A stretch of 64,000 bases of DNA from Bradyrhizobium sp. 186 (GCF_023101685.1 NZ_CP082165.1:124001-188000); one strand, 5' to 3'; shown: positions 17,335 to 27,102, numbered from the stretch's first letter. Notes: generated by a model not told the origin, from the letters alone. Numbers and translations: made by a program.

Positions 17335-18072
17335 ATGAAAATAGCTGGATCTGTCGCGCTCGTAACGGGTGCCAATGGCGGCATTGGCCGCGAGTTCGTG
17401 AGCGAACTTCTCAAGCGCGAAGCCAGGAAGATCTACGTTGCCGTCCGAAATGAAAAGTCTCTGGCGGATGTTCTCCGATCGGGTGACCCGAGACTTATCC
17501 CGCTGATACTCGACGTGACGAACCAAGATCAGGTCAATGGAGCTGCTGCGTCCGCCGGCGATATATCATTACTGATCAACAATGCCGGCTATGCAGGCAT
17601 GACTGGTGCCATGTCTTCTGATGCCCTGGAGCAGGGCCTTCGTGAAATGGAAGTGAACTACTTCGGACCGCTTCGGATGTCGCGGGCCTTTGCGCCTATA
17701 CTGGCAAAGAGCGGCGGAGGCGCAATTGTGAATGTCCTCTCGTTTCTGTCTCTCGTCACATTGCCCCTTCTCGGCACATATTCTGCTTCGAAAGCTGCTG
17801 CGTTGTCTCTAACTAAGTCCCTGCGAGCCGAACTTGCAAAGCAAGGGACCACGGTGATCGCATCGATGCCTGTGGCGGTCGATACGGCAATGGGCGCGTG
17901 GAGCCAGCAGCCGAAAGTATCTGCATTTGATGCAGCATGGGACACGCTGAACGCAGTGGAGTCTGGCGAGCTTGATGTGCATCCGGGCGAAATTTCGCGA
18001 AATGCCGCGAATTCGTTTGTCGCTGATCCCAAAGCGGTGCAGGCGCGCTTTTCGGCCTTACTGCCTAACTGA
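17335..18072 (+). CDS. SDR-family oxidoreductase, 245 aa
   Basis: Short-chain dehydrogenase/reductase. Seen: TGANGGIG near 11-18, NNAGY near 81-85, and YSASK carrying catalytic Tyr and Lys near 147-151. The usual catalytic Ser stretch reads VNVLSFLS. Length is normal. No strong ribosome site precedes ATG 17335. It stands alone between remnants and may have inherited the LysR-type box at 17143. Confidence 0.9.
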   Translation: MKIAGSVALVTGANGGIGREFVSELLKREARKIYVAVRNEKSLADVLRSGDPRLIPLILDVTNQDQVNGAAASAGDISLLINNAGYAGMTGAMSSDALEQGLREMEVNYFGPLRMSRAFAPILAKSGGGAIVNVLSFLSLVTLPLLGTYSASKAAALSLTKSLRAELAKQGTTVIASMPVAVDTAMGAWSQQPKVSAFDAAWDTLNAVESGELDVHPGEISRNAANSFVADPKAVQARFSALLPN

Positions 18073-18136
18073 TTGGGTGAGTTTCGAGATAAGTTGGGAA
18101 CGTTAAGAGCTGAGAGGGGCAAAATGATAACTCGCG

Positions 18137-18301
18137 GACAAGCTCAAAGTCAGCGTGGCTGACTTGGTTGGAGAAAACCCGACTGGCAAATCCGAGGATG
18201 CGCGTGTCGTTGGAATGTTTCGCGAATTGAAAGAGCTATCGACAACCGATCTGGACATGATTCAGCAGATGGTCGAGCGTCTGAAGCAGAGCAGGGACTA
18301 G
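18137..18301 (+). pseudogene. C-terminal fragment of an XRE-type regulator/antitoxin
   Basis: Open codons reading LKVSVADLVGEN, then SEDARVVGMFRELKEL and DLDMIQQMVERLKQ to a TAG at 18301. This is the C-terminal tail usual for short XRE helix-turn-helix proteins encoded directly before ImmA/IrrE proteases. The helix-turn-helix itself is missing. The following ImmA fragment supports the identification. Confidence 0.6.
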
Positions 18302-18302
18302 G

Positions 18303-18670
18303 CCGCCATGGTCACGCGGCGCGATTCTCGAAGGTACAGGCTCACCGGAAGGTCTTGTGGCCCGAATCCTGAAAGCTGAGCCGAATCTGAAATATCCTGT
18401 GCCGATAGAGAGTTTGGCGGAGCAACTTGGCATAACGGAAATCGGTGAGCTAGAGACCGATGGTTTTGAAGGTTGCCTTTACGCGCTGGAGGATAAGCAG
18501 AAAGGCTTTATCCTCTTGAATAGGGCTTCTAAGGGCGGGCGTCGCCGATTCACTATCGGGCACGAGCGTGGCCACCTCTGCATCCCGGCGCACCGCCGAT
18601 CAAAGCGGACCGCTTTCTTTGTTCTCGTGAAGATTTGCGTACTTGGACTGCGTCGGAGCAAGATGCTTAA
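18303..18670 (+). pseudogene. ImmA/IrrE-family metallopeptidase, truncated and frameshifted
   Basis: Reads AILEGTGSPEGLVARILKAE, YPVPIESLAEQLGI, GFILLNRASKGGRRRFTIG and then HERGH, the zinc-binding HExxH motif. A GTG at 18357 could serve as start, but the homology begins earlier in a frame without a start codon. After the HExxH motif the frame shifts near 18600. The alternative frame gives SREDLRTWTASEQD and stops at 18670. The C-terminal half is lost. ImmA proteases cleave their partner XRE repressor; neither partner is whole here. Confidence 0.7.
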
Positions 18671-18678
18671 ACCCCGCG

Positions 18679-19498
18679 ATGCGCGCCTCGGTGGGCGATC
18701 TTGTCCGCTCGATGAACTGCTACTATTCCAACCTCATCGAAGGTCACAATACCTTTCCGATTGATATTGATCGAGCGCTGAAAGACGAGCTCGCTCCTGA
18801 GCCGGAGCGCCGCAATCTCCAGCTTGAAGCGCGTGCGCACATCGACGTCCAGCGAATGATTGATCGGGGCGAGGCGCCGACGCCAGTGATGGCGCTAGAG
18901 TTTATCACTTGGACCCACCTCAATTTTTGCGAACGTCTACCCAACGAGATGTTGTGGGTCGAAAATCCGGAAACCAAAGAACGCCTAAAGGTCGTCCCCG
19001 GCAAGCTGCGCGATCGACAAGTAAAGGTCGGCAGGCACGTGCCGCCGGCACCGGATGAACTCGGCGCATTCCTCAAGCGGTTCGTCGAAGGCTACAGTTC
19101 GCCCCATCTCTCGCGACTTCGTAAGGTGATCGGCGTGGCCGCATCTCATCATCGCCTCGCCTGGATTCACCCTTTTCTCGACGGCAACGGCCGCGTGACC
19201 CGACTGTTCTCGCACGCTCTGTTGCGTGAGCTCGACGTCGGTTCGGAGCTCTGGTCAGTTTCGCGTGGTTTGGCACGACGGGTGGCCGTTGTTGCGCGAG
19301 GCAGTGATTGCCGGTCAATTTTCGCGCGGAAAAGCCGCTGAGCTCACCGGGTATGAAACAAGGCAGGCCCGAACGGCTCTAAATAAGCTCATCGATCTCG
19401 GATATTTGGCAGCGCCAACATCAAAAAGTCTCGGCTTCCCAGCCGAAGTCGTCGATCGATGGTTTCCTCGACTGTATCAGCCGCCGGGGGCCAACTAA
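18679..19498 (+). pseudogene. Fic-family protein, internally deleted and frameshifted
   Basis: AMP-transferase-type Fic protein remnant. Seen: SNLIEGHNT, resembling the inhibitory-helix motif, and the active-site HPFLDGNGR. The frame runs through LWSVSRGLARR, then about 75 expected residues are missing. A second frame picks up LLREAVIAGQFSRGKAAELT and ends with the winged-helix tail (VVDRWFPRLYQPP) at 19498. The N-terminus is also short. The catalytic motif is intact, but the protein could not be made as a single chain. Confidence 0.8.
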
Positions 19499-19504
19499 CG
19501 AAAT

Positions 19505-19640
19505 TGGTCTCGCTGCAATTCTCGCCCACATAGCCGCCACCGCAGCAGGCACATTTGGTCAGTCCCGAGGAGAGGTATTTGGGTCGCCGACGTTCCCGGA
19601 AATGGTTCTCGGTCTCGCCGTCGTCGCTGCGGCTGGCCTC
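19505..19640 (-). pseudogene. Fragment of a large serine recombinase
   Basis: Minus-strand codons read FRERRRPKYLSSGLTKCACC followed by GGGY. This is the zinc-ribbon region found in large serine recombinases (usual form RRPRYLLSGLLKCGxCGGG). The catalytic and DNA-binding domains are absent. It marks a former mobile element next to the Fic/ImmA remains. Confidence 0.65.
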
Positions 19641-19789
19641 GATGGCGAACCTCTGATCGAAATCACGCAGCCTCGGATGACGGTCAAGGACTGTGCTCTT
19701 AACGGAAAATAGTGGCACTGCCCTGCTCATGCTGAAGAGCAGCCGCTACATCGAAATCTATCAGGCCGCTGATGCATTTGTTCGGTCGG

Positions 19790-20290
19790 CTATCGTTTCG
19801 TCTCGTTCTCGACGGCCTTCGCACGCGCAGGTGAGGATTTTCGCGCGCCGGGGCCCGGATGAACATGGACCTCCTTCGCGGTCAGCGGCTCACCGCATTC
19901 GGAGCAGACCATGACGGGGTTGAACATCTTGTGGCAGTTCTTGTGTTCGTGCAGCAACGGCCGTCCGCGCGAATCGACCATGTGGATATTGCCCCAGTGC
20001 ACGATCGACATGATGATCGGATAGAGGTCGAGACCCTTCTGCGTCAGGATATACTCGTAGCGCTTGGGCGCGTCCTGATAGGGAATTTTGCGAAGGACGC
20101 CAAAGCGGACGAGCTTCTTCAGCCGGTCGGCCAAGAGGTGCCGGGTCACGCCAAGCGACCCCTGGAACTCGTCGAATCTGCGGATCCGAAGAAAACATTC
20201 ACGCAGGATAAGCAGGCTCCAGCGGTCGCCGATGACCGCCACCGTGCGGGCCAGCGAGCACGGCTCCTCCTCGAGAGCATCCCATTTCAT
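19790..20290 (-). CDS. HxlR-family transcriptional regulator, 166 aa
   Basis: Winged-helix regulator: EEPCSLARTVAVIGDRWSLL near 5-24, with the Cys typical of the family, and LGVTRHLLADRLKKLVRFGV as the recognition region. The C-terminus extends beyond the usual ~110 residues, with a Cys-containing patch (NCHKMFNPVMVCSECGEPL), perhaps a small metal site. An upstream in-frame start at 20347 exists; ATG 20290 follows GGAGA and starts the domain. It is divergent from the acyl-CoA operon and is its likely regulator. Confidence 0.88.
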   Translation of the reverse strand: MKWDALEEEPCSLARTVAVIGDRWSLLILRECFLRIRRFDEFQGSLGVTRHLLADRLKKLVRFGVLRKIPYQDAPKRYEYILTQKGLDLYPIIMSIVHWGNIHMVDSRGRPLLHEHKNCHKMFNPVMVCSECGEPLTAKEVHVHPGPGARKSSPARAKAVENETKR

Positions 20291-20409
20291 CAACGTCTCC
20301 AGTCGATCTGCGGCATCTAAGAAAATAAATGCTAAATCAGAACTCACTACATTTCAATAGGATGCCTCATTCTGCGCAGAAACGTCGGCATTGAATGATG
20401 ATGATCATA

Positions 20410-20438
20410 TTGACAGTTCTAAAAGAGAACGTTAGGAC
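20410..20438 (+). promoter_or_regulatory. Candidate promoter with palindrome for the acyl-CoA operon
   Basis: A TTGACA -35 box (20410-20415) is followed 17 bases later by TAGGAC as a possible -10. In the spacer lies the inverted repeat GTTCT-N5-AGAAC (20416-20430), placed where the divergent HxlR repressor could block RNA polymerase. Confidence 0.45.
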
Positions 20439-20496
20439 TCGTGCCACGATCAATCAGGTGGCGAACCATTGCCGCCATCGAAGGGAAGGGCGTTCC

Positions 20497-21135
20497 ATGG
20501 CAGCTCCGCTCAGGGTCGAATTTCACTTCGATTTCGGCAGCCCCAACGCCTACCTCGCCGAGCTTGCGCTGCCCGCCATCGAGCAGCGAACGGGAGTCAA
20601 GTTCGACTACGTGCCGGTGCTGCTCGGCGGTGTCTACAAGGCGACCGGCAACATGTCGCCCGCGGAGTCGCTGCGCGGCATCAAGAACAAGCCGGAATAC
20701 AATGCGCTCGAGACCGAGCGTTTCCTGCGCCGTCACAGCATCACCAAATTCAAGACGAATCCGTTCTTCCCGGTGAATACGCTGATGCTGATGCGCGGCG
20801 TTGTCGCGGCCGAGTTCGAAGGGATGTTCGAGCCCTACTTCCGTGCCGCCTATCACCACATGTGGGTCGAGCCCAAGAAGATGGACGATCCGCAGGTGTT
20901 CCGCGAGGCGTTCCTGTCATCCGGGCTGGACATCGATCGCATCATCGCTCGCGCCCAGCAGGACGACGTCAAGAAAAAGCTGATCGAGAACACAGGCGGC
21001 GCGGTGGCGCGCGGCACGTTCGGCTCTCCAACGTTCTTCGTCGGCAACGAGATCTACTTTGGCAAGGACAGTCTGCGCGATGTCGAGGAAGAAATCCTTG
21101 CGCAATTGAGCTCGGCGCTGCGCAAGAGCGCCTGA
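20497..21135 (+). CDS. 2-hydroxychromene-2-carboxylate isomerase/DsbA-family protein, 212 aa
   Basis: Thioredoxin-fold protein of the HCCA isomerase branch, related to kappa-class GST: FHFDFGSPNAYLAELALPAI near the N-terminus (Ser in place of the redox Cys pair) and TFGSPTFFVGNEIYFGKDSL near 177-196. NahD-type members isomerise aromatic ring-cleavage products with glutathione, but many relatives have unknown substrates. The frame is open from 20395; ATG 20497 follows GGGAAGGG and is chosen. First gene of the operon that runs to 30465. Confidence 0.88.
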   Translation: MAAPLRVEFHFDFGSPNAYLAELALPAIEQRTGVKFDYVPVLLGGVYKATGNMSPAESLRGIKNKPEYNALETERFLRRHSITKFKTNPFFPVNTLMLMRGVVAAEFEGMFEPYFRAAYHHMWVEPKKMDDPQVFREAFLSSGLDIDRIIARAQQDDVKKKLIENTGGAVARGTFGSPTFFVGNEIYFGKDSLRDVEEEILAQLSSALRKSA

Positions 21136-21195
21136 CCGCGCGGAGCCATCCGGAACGAACCGAGCCCGCAAAGGGCCTTTCAACGGGAGGTGTCA

Positions 21196-22743
21196 TTGGC
21201 GAACTGGCAGCAGGCTGCAGCCGAAATCACGAATGCGTTGCCGCAGCGCATCCATGAGGTCATGGACCCCTATGTTGCCGCCACTCCCGACCGGACGGCG
21301 CTGATCGAAGACAATGCCAGCCTGACCTATCGCGAACTCGATCGGGCGGTTGGTGCTACGGCGGAGGCGCTGCGCGCGCTAGACATCCGCGCCGGCGATC
21401 GCATGATGATCGTCAGCGAGAACTCGATCGCGCTCGCCTGCCTCCTGTTCGCTGCAAGCCGCCTCGATGCCTGGGCGATTGTCGCCAACCCGCGGCTGTC
21501 GCCGCGTGAGCTCGATCAGATCAGGGATCATAGTGGCGCCCGGCGCATGTTCTTCACGGCAAAGGTCTCCGAAGAGGCGGCCGCGCACGCGACGCGTTAC
21601 GACGCTGCGGTGCAGGATGTCGGACCGCTCCACGGTATCGGCGTGTCTGCCCTGAACCAGGACACGCAGGCCGAGCCGGTCGAGGCCGACGGCACACGTC
21701 AGGTAGCGGTTCTCATCTACACCTCCGGCACGACCGGAACGCCGAAAGGCGTCATGCTCACGCATCGGAACCTGCTGTTTTCGGCGAGGACCACGGCGAA
21801 TTTGCGCAGCATGACGGCGCACGACGTGCAGTATTGCGTGCTGCCGATCTCGCATATTGTCGGCATCTCGCTGCTGACGATGACGCTGATGGTCGGCGGC
21901 ATCACCCGGCTGGTCACCAAATACAACCCGGCTGCGCTTGCCAGGGCGCTGACCGAGGAAGGCATCACGCTTCTGAACGGCGTGCCCGCTACCTACCAGC
22001 GGCTGCTTGAATACAAGCAGATGGCGGGTTTACAGAGGCTGGAGCGCGGGGCGCTGCGCCTGATGAGCGTCGCCGGTGCCCCGCTCGATCTCGAGCTCAA
22101 GGCAAGGGTCGAGAAGGAGCTTGGTCTGCCGCTTGGCAACGCCTTTGGCATCACCGAATGCTCGCCAGGTATTTCCGGCGTGCGGCCCGAGGCGCCGCGC
22201 AGCGACAATTCTGTCGGCACCCTCGTGCCGGGTATCGAGGCCCGGATCGTGGCGCGCGACGGCACCATCGTGACGAACGGCGACATCGGCGAGCTGCATG
22301 TCCGCGGACCGAATGTGATGCGCGGCTATTATCGCGCGCCCGACCTCACGGCGAAGGCGATCGACCCGGACGGGTGGTTCAACACGGGAGATCTCGCGCG
22401 CTTCGAGGGCGATGCGATGTTTATCGTTGGCCGCACCAAGGAGATGATCATTCGGTCCGGCTTCAACGTCTATCCGGCCGAGATCGAGGCGGTGCTCAGC
22501 ACCCATCCCGACGTGGTGCAATGCGCCGTGGTCGGGCGGCCGGTCGTGGGCAACGAAGAGATCGTCGCATTCGTCCAGCTCCTCAAAGGCTCCTCGGCCA
22601 CCGCGCAGGATGTGATGGCGCATGTCGCGCCGGAGCTCACGTCCTACAAGCGGCCGTCCGAGATCATCCTCATGGACGCGCTGCCGGCCACGTCGACCGG
22701 CAAGCTCCTGAAGCACAAGCTGGCGGAATCGCTACGCAGCTGA
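21196..22743 (+). CDS. AMP-dependent acyl-CoA ligase, 515 aa
   Basis: Adenylate-forming enzyme converting a carboxylic acid to its CoA thioester with ATP. Seen: YTSGTTGTPKGVMLTH near 175, FGITECSPG near 318, GWFNTGDLARFEGDAMFIVG near 394, and STGKLLKHKL near 503, with the catalytic Lys. Start choice: GTG 21190 directly abuts GGGAGG with no spacer, whereas TTG 21196 is five bases after it and is preferred. It would make the CoA ester fed to the dehydrogenases downstream. Confidence 0.92.
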   Translation: MANWQQAAAEITNALPQRIHEVMDPYVAATPDRTALIEDNASLTYRELDRAVGATAEALRALDIRAGDRMMIVSENSIALACLLFAASRLDAWAIVANPRLSPRELDQIRDHSGARRMFFTAKVSEEAAAHATRYDAAVQDVGPLHGIGVSALNQDTQAEPVEADGTRQVAVLIYTSGTTGTPKGVMLTHRNLLFSARTTANLRSMTAHDVQYCVLPISHIVGISLLTMTLMVGGITRLVTKYNPAALARALTEEGITLLNGVPATYQRLLEYKQMAGLQRLERGALRLMSVAGAPLDLELKARVEKELGLPLGNAFGITECSPGISGVRPEAPRSDNSVGTLVPGIEARIVARDGTIVTNGDIGELHVRGPNVMRGYYRAPDLTAKAIDPDGWFNTGDLARFEGDAMFIVGRTKEMIIRSGFNVYPAEIEAVLSTHPDVVQCAVVGRPVVGNEEIVAFVQLLKGSSATAQDVMAHVAPELTSYKRPSEIILMDALPATSTGKLLKHKLAESLRS

Positions 22744-22788
22744 AGCGGGCGAGATCGCTTCAACATCTCACAAGGCTGGAGAAGTCCC

Positions 22789-23526
22789 GTGCAGAAGAGA
22801 AACAGGACGGTTGCGGTAATCGGCGCCGGTGACTTCATCGGCGGCGAGATTGCAAAGAAATTTGCCTCGGAAGGCTTCACGGTCTTCGCCGGTCGCCGCA
22901 ATGGCGACAAGCTCGCGCCCCTGGTCAAGGACATCGAGGCCGCCGGCGGCGAGGTCCACGCCCGCTCGCTCGATGCGCGCAAAGAGGAGGAGATCACCGC
23001 CTTCCTGAACGACGCCGATAAGCACGCGCCGCTCGAGGTCTGTATCTTCAACATCGGCGCCAACGTCAATTTTCCGATTCTCGAGACCACCGAGCGGGTG
23101 TTCAGCAAGGTCTGGGAGATGGCGTGCTACTCCGGCTTTCTCGCCGGCCGTGAAGCGGCGCGGCTGATGCTGCCGCGCAGTGCCGGCAACATCTTCTTTA
23201 CCGGCGCGACCGCGTCGCTGCGCGGCGGTAGTGGCTATGCCGCCTTCGCCAGCGCCAAGTTCGGCCTGCGGGCCGTCGCGCAGGCGATGGCGCGCGAACT
23301 CGGGCCGAAGAACATCCATGTCGCGCACCTCATTATTGACTCCGGCGTCGATACCGAATGGGTGCGGCAGCGCCGACTGGAAGCGCTCGGCCCCAATGCG
23401 CTCCATAATCCGGACCTGCTGATGCCGCCCGCGTCGGTGGCGGCGTCCTATTGGCAGCTCTACCAGCAGCCCAAGAGCGCCTGGACGTCCGAGCTCGAGA
23501 TCCGTCCGTTCGGCGAGAAGTGGTAG
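22789..23526 (+). CDS. SDR-family protein with Phe in place of catalytic Tyr, 245 aa
   Basis: Rossmann-fold SDR protein; GTG start. Cofactor loop GAGDFIGGEIAK, FNIGAN in place of NNAG, FTGATASLRGG, and YAAFASAK. In the last, the YxxxK motif reads FASAK, so the usual proton-donating Tyr is Phe. The gene at 29755 has the same substitution and overall layout, so the two are paralogues at both ends of the operon. Either they use another donor or they act on an easier reaction. Inferred to take part in acyl-CoA breakdown. Confidence 0.88.
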   Translation: MQKRNRTVAVIGAGDFIGGEIAKKFASEGFTVFAGRRNGDKLAPLVKDIEAAGGEVHARSLDARKEEEITAFLNDADKHAPLEVCIFNIGANVNFPILETTERVFSKVWEMACYSGFLAGREAARLMLPRSAGNIFFTGATASLRGGSGYAAFASAKFGLRAVAQAMARELGPKNIHVAHLIIDSGVDTEWVRQRRLEALGPNALHNPDLLMPPASVAASYWQLYQQPKSAWTSELEIRPFGEKW

Positions 23527-23538
23527 GGAGTGCGTCCC

Positions 23539-24720
23539 ATGGAGCTCGCGCTATCCCCGGAAGACGCGGCGTTTCGCGACGAAGTCCGCGCATTCATCAA
23601 GGACAATTATCCGGCTGCGATGCGCGTCCCCAATCCGGAGACCGATCTTTCCAAGGAGCAGATGCTGCTGTGGCATCGCATCCTTCATAAGAAGGGTTGG
23701 ATCGCGCCGCTCTGGCCCAAGGAATATGGCGGGCCCGGCTGGTCGATCACCCGCCGTTTTCTGTTCGAGCAGGAGACCAGCCGTGCCGGCACGCTGCCGC
23801 CTCTGGCGTTCAGCGTCACCATGGTCGGCCCGGTGATCTACACCTTCGGCAATGAGGGGCAGAAGAAGAAGTTCCTGCCGCGCATCTTGTCGGGCGAGGA
23901 CTGGTGGTGCCAGGGCTATTCCGAGCCGGGCTCGGGCTCGGATCTCGCCACCGTTCGCACCAAGGCGGTACGCGACGGCGACCACTACATCGTGAACGGC
24001 CACAAGACTTGGACCACGCTGGCCCAGCACGCCGACTGGATCTTCTGCCTGGTCCGCACTGATCCGACGGCCAAGCCGCAATCCGGCATTTCGTTCCTCC
24101 TGATCGACATGAAGTCGCCGGGCGTCACCGTGCGTCCGATCATCACCATCGACGGCTCGCACGAGGTCAACGATGTCTTCCTGGAGAACGTCCGCGTCCC
24201 CGTCGAGAACCTGATCGGCGAGGAAAACAAAGGCTGGACCTACGCAAAATTCCTGCTCGGCAATGAGCGCACCAGCATGGCCGGGATCGGCCGCTCGACG
24301 CGCTACATCGAGCGGTTGAAGAAGATCGTGAAGGCCGAGATTCCGGAAGACGATCCGGCGCATCTCGAATTCATCCGGGACATCGCCCGCGTCGAGCTCG
24401 ACGTGCTGGCGCTGGAGGCGACCGAGCTACGCGTCGTGGCGCAGATGGCGCGCGGCATCGATCCTGGGCCGGCGGCCTCTCTGTTCAAAATCCGCGGCAC
24501 AGAGATCTTCCAGGATATCACCGAGCTGACCCATCGCGCGATTGGCAATGATGGCCTTGCGATCCGCGAGCATCCGGTCAGCGCCAACCGCTTCATGCCG
24601 GGGCCGGACTACGGCCACACGGCCTCGGAGAAATACCTCAACTCGCGCAAGCTATCGATCTATGGCGGGTCGAACGAGATCCAGCGCAACATCATCGCGA
24701 AAGCAGTGCTCGGTCTGTAG
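23539..24720 (+). CDS. Acyl-CoA dehydrogenase, 393 aa
   Basis: FAD-dependent desaturase of acyl-CoA. Seen: WCQGYSEPGSGSDLATVRTK near 127-146, GHKTWTTLAQHADW, and a C-terminal IYGGSNEIQRNIIAKAVLGL. This is the larger type seen in two-subunit dehydrogenases of steroid and branched-acid pathways. A GTG three codons earlier exists, but ATG 23539 lies eight bases after GGGAG. It is followed 24 bases later by a second, smaller dehydrogenase; the adjacent pair suggests an alpha2-beta2 enzyme (inference from family knowledge). Confidence 0.93.
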   Translation: MELALSPEDAAFRDEVRAFIKDNYPAAMRVPNPETDLSKEQMLLWHRILHKKGWIAPLWPKEYGGPGWSITRRFLFEQETSRAGTLPPLAFSVTMVGPVIYTFGNEGQKKKFLPRILSGEDWWCQGYSEPGSGSDLATVRTKAVRDGDHYIVNGHKTWTTLAQHADWIFCLVRTDPTAKPQSGISFLLIDMKSPGVTVRPIITIDGSHEVNDVFLENVRVPVENLIGEENKGWTYAKFLLGNERTSMAGIGRSTRYIERLKKIVKAEIPEDDPAHLEFIRDIARVELDVLALEATELRVVAQMARGIDPGPAASLFKIRGTEIFQDITELTHRAIGNDGLAIREHPVSANRFMPGPDYGHTASEKYLNSRKLSIYGGSNEIQRNIIAKAVLGL

Positions 24721-24744
24721 CAACAGCGCCAGGAAGAGGGTCGG

Positions 24745-25875
24745 ATGGATATCCAGTTCACGGAAGAGCAGGAATTGTTGCGATCGAGCGTTCAGCGACT
24801 GCTGCGCGACAAGTATGATTTCGATGCGCGCCGCAAGATCGTCGCGAGCGAGGAAGGCATTAGCCGCAAGCAATGGGCGGAATTCGCCGAGCTCGGCCTG
24901 CTCGCCGCGCCGTTCTCGGAAGCCGTCGGCGGGCTCGGCGGCGGGCCGCTGTCGACCATGATCATCATGCAGGAGTTCGGCCGCCGTCTCGTCGTCGAGC
25001 CCTTTGTCGAGACGGTCGTGGTGGCCGGCGGCTTGATCGAGCAGGCGGGTTCCGACACGCAGAAGCAGGCCTACATCGCCGACATTATTGCGGGAGCTAA
25101 GCTCTGGGCACTGGCCTGGACCGAGAAGGGCTCGCGCTTCGATCTCGCCACCGTGACCACGACGGCGCGCCGGGACGGCAACGACTATGTCCTCACCGGC
25201 GAGAAGACCGCGGTGTTGGCCGCACCCTGGGCGGATTATCTCATCGTCTCCGCCCGCACCTCGGGCCATCGTCATGATCGCGGCGGCGTCAGCCTGTTCG
25301 TGGTCGATCGCCGCGCCGCCAACCTCGATCTGCAGAGTTTTAGGACCATCGATGGCCGCAAGGCAGCCGAGCTTAGCCTTCGGGGCGTGCGCGGGGAGTT
25401 GCTGGGCAAGGAGGGCGAGGGCGTTGCCGCGCTGGAGGCCTGCCGCGACCGGGCGATCGGCGCGCTCTGTGCCGAGGCGGTCGGTGCGATCGGTGAGCTG
25501 AACGCATCGACGCTGGACTATTCCAAGACACGAAAGCAGTTCGGCGTCACGATCGGCAGCTTCCAGGTCCTGCAACACCGGATGGTCGACATGTTCATCG
25601 CGCATCAGGAAGCGCTGTCCCTGATGCAGCATCTCAGCCTCAGTCTTGGCGAGGATGAGGCCGGCGTCTCGCGGCTCGCCTCGGGCGCCAAGTCCAAGAT
25701 CGGCTATGCCGCAAAATTCGTGGCCGATCAGGCCGTGCAGTTGCACGGCGGCATGGGCATGACCGACGAGCTCAATGTCGGTCATTACTTCAAGCGGATC
25801 TCTTCCATCAATATCCAGTTCGGCGATCCCGCCTACCACGTGTTGCGTTACGCGCAGCTCGACGCGGCCGCCTGA
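24745..25875 (+). CDS. Acyl-CoA dehydrogenase, second subunit-like, 376 aa
   Basis: Acyl-CoA dehydrogenase family. N-terminal helices (FTEEQELLRSSVQRLLRDKY), LAWTEKGSRFDLATVTTTAR, GEKTAVLAAPWADYLIVSAR, and QLHGGMGMTDELNVGHYFKR near the C-terminus. The sequence at the usual substrate/FAD positions is less conserved than in the neighbour, as in the non-catalytic partner of heteromeric enzymes. AGAGGGTCGG precedes ATG 24745. Probably pairs with the product of 23539-24720. Confidence 0.92.
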   Translation: MDIQFTEEQELLRSSVQRLLRDKYDFDARRKIVASEEGISRKQWAEFAELGLLAAPFSEAVGGLGGGPLSTMIIMQEFGRRLVVEPFVETVVVAGGLIEQAGSDTQKQAYIADIIAGAKLWALAWTEKGSRFDLATVTTTARRDGNDYVLTGEKTAVLAAPWADYLIVSARTSGHRHDRGGVSLFVVDRRAANLDLQSFRTIDGRKAAELSLRGVRGELLGKEGEGVAALEACRDRAIGALCAEAVGAIGELNASTLDYSKTRKQFGVTIGSFQVLQHRMVDMFIAHQEALSLMQHLSLSLGEDEAGVSRLASGAKSKIGYAAKFVADQAVQLHGGMGMTDELNVGHYFKRISSINIQFGDPAYHVLRYAQLDAAA

Positions 25876-25890
25876 GACAGAGAGGCAAGC

Positions 25891-27081
25891 ATGTCGTCAC
25901 CCGAAGCAGTCATCGTCTCCACCGCACGCACCGGCGTCGGCAAGGCCTATCGCGGCGCGCTCAACAACACCGACGGGCCGACCCTCGCCGGCCATGTCAT
26001 GGCCGAGGCGGTGAAGCGCGCCCGCATTGCGCCCGGCGAGGTTGAGGACGTGGTGATGGGCTGCGCGATGCAGCAGGGCACCATGGTGATGAACGTTGCG
26101 CGCAAGGGCGCGATCCGCGCCGGGCTTCCGGTGACCGTTGCCGGCACCACGATCGACCGCCAATGCGCCTCCGGCCTGCAGGCGATCGCGGTGGCGGCGC
26201 GCTCGGTGATGCTCGACGGCGTCGAGATCGCGATCGGTGGCGGCATCGAGTCAATCAGCCTGGTTCAGAACGATCACATGAACAAGTTCCACGCGGTCGA
26301 CCAGGATCTCATGGCGATGAAGCCTGAGATGTACATGTCGATGCTCGAGACGGCCGAGGTCGTTGCCGAACGCTACAAGATCGGCCGCGACAAGCAGGAC
26401 GAATACAGCCTCGAATGCCAGCGCCGGGTCGGCGCCGCGTTGCAGGGCGGCCGCTTCAGCGACGAGATCGTGCCGATCACGACGAAGATGGCGGTGGTCG
26501 ACAAGGACACCAAGGAGGCCATCTATCAGCAGGTGACGCTGGCCAGGGACGAGGGCCCGCGGCCGGATACCACGGCGGAAGGCCTCGCCAAGATCAAGCC
26601 GGTGTTCGAGGGCAAGACCATCAGCGCCGGCAATGCCAGCCAGCTATCGGATGGCGCCTCGGCCTGCGTGGTCATGAGCGACAGGATCGCCGCGCAAAAG
26701 GGACTAAAGCCGCTCGGCATCTTCCGCGGCTTTGTCGCCGCCGGCGTCGAGCCCGATGAGATGGGCGTCGGCCCGGTCGCCGCGATCCCGCGGCTTCTCA
26801 AGCGTCACAATCTGAAGATCGACGACATCGATCTTTGGGAGCTCAACGAAGCCTATGCGGTGCAGGTGATCTATTGCCGCGACAAGCTCGGCATCGATCC
26901 GGACAGGCTCAACGTCAACGGCGGCTCGATCGCGATCGGCCATCCCTACGGCATGACCGGGTCGCGGCTGACGGGCCACCTCTTGATCGAGGGTCGGCGG
27001 CGCAAGGCGAAGTACGGCGTCGTGACCATGTGTATCGGCGGCGGCATGGGCGCAGCCGGCCTTTTTGAAATCGTCCACTGA
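25891..27081 (+). CDS. Thiolase (acetyl-CoA acetyltransferase type), 396 aa
   Basis: Cleaves a 3-ketoacyl-CoA with CoA. Catalytic residues are all visible: nucleophilic Cys in [10 protein letters not shown] near 91, His in [13 protein letters not shown] near 350, and the second Cys in [14 protein letters not shown] near 382. Full length for the family. AGAGAGGCA lies before ATG 25891, 15 bases after the dehydrogenase stop. It provides the final carbon-carbon cleavage of the beta-oxidation cycle encoded here. Confidence 0.95.
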   Translation: MSSPEAVIVSTARTGVGKAYRGALNNTDGPTLAGHVMAEAVKRARIAPGEVEDVVMGCAMQQGTMVMNVARKGAIRAGLPVTVAGTTIDRQCASGLQAIAVAARSVMLDGVEIAIGGGIESISLVQNDHMNKFHAVDQDLMAMKPEMYMSMLETAEVVAERYKIGRDKQDEYSLECQRRVGAALQGGRFSDEIVPITTKMAVVDKDTKEAIYQQVTLARDEGPRPDTTAEGLAKIKPVFEGKTISAGNASQLSDGASACVVMSDRIAAQKGLKPLGIFRGFVAAGVEPDEMGVGPVAAIPRLLKRHNLKIDDIDLWELNEAYAVQVIYCRDKLGIDPDRLNVNGGSIAIGHPYGMTGSRLTGHLLIEGRRRKAKYGVVTMCIGGGMGAAGLFEIVH

Positions 27082-27102
27082 TCGGAAACGCGGGAGAAAT
27101 TC

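Noticed and set aside
18303..19498. Active toxin-antitoxin or ImmA-Fic system
   Set aside because: All partners are truncated or frameshifted, so no working system can be claimed.
24652..25839. Long open frame (395 codons) on the minus strand
   Set aside because: It lies opposite an acyl-CoA dehydrogenase gene with all family motifs; the minus-strand translation is His/Arg/Asp-rich without any domain, a usual shadow in GC-rich DNA.
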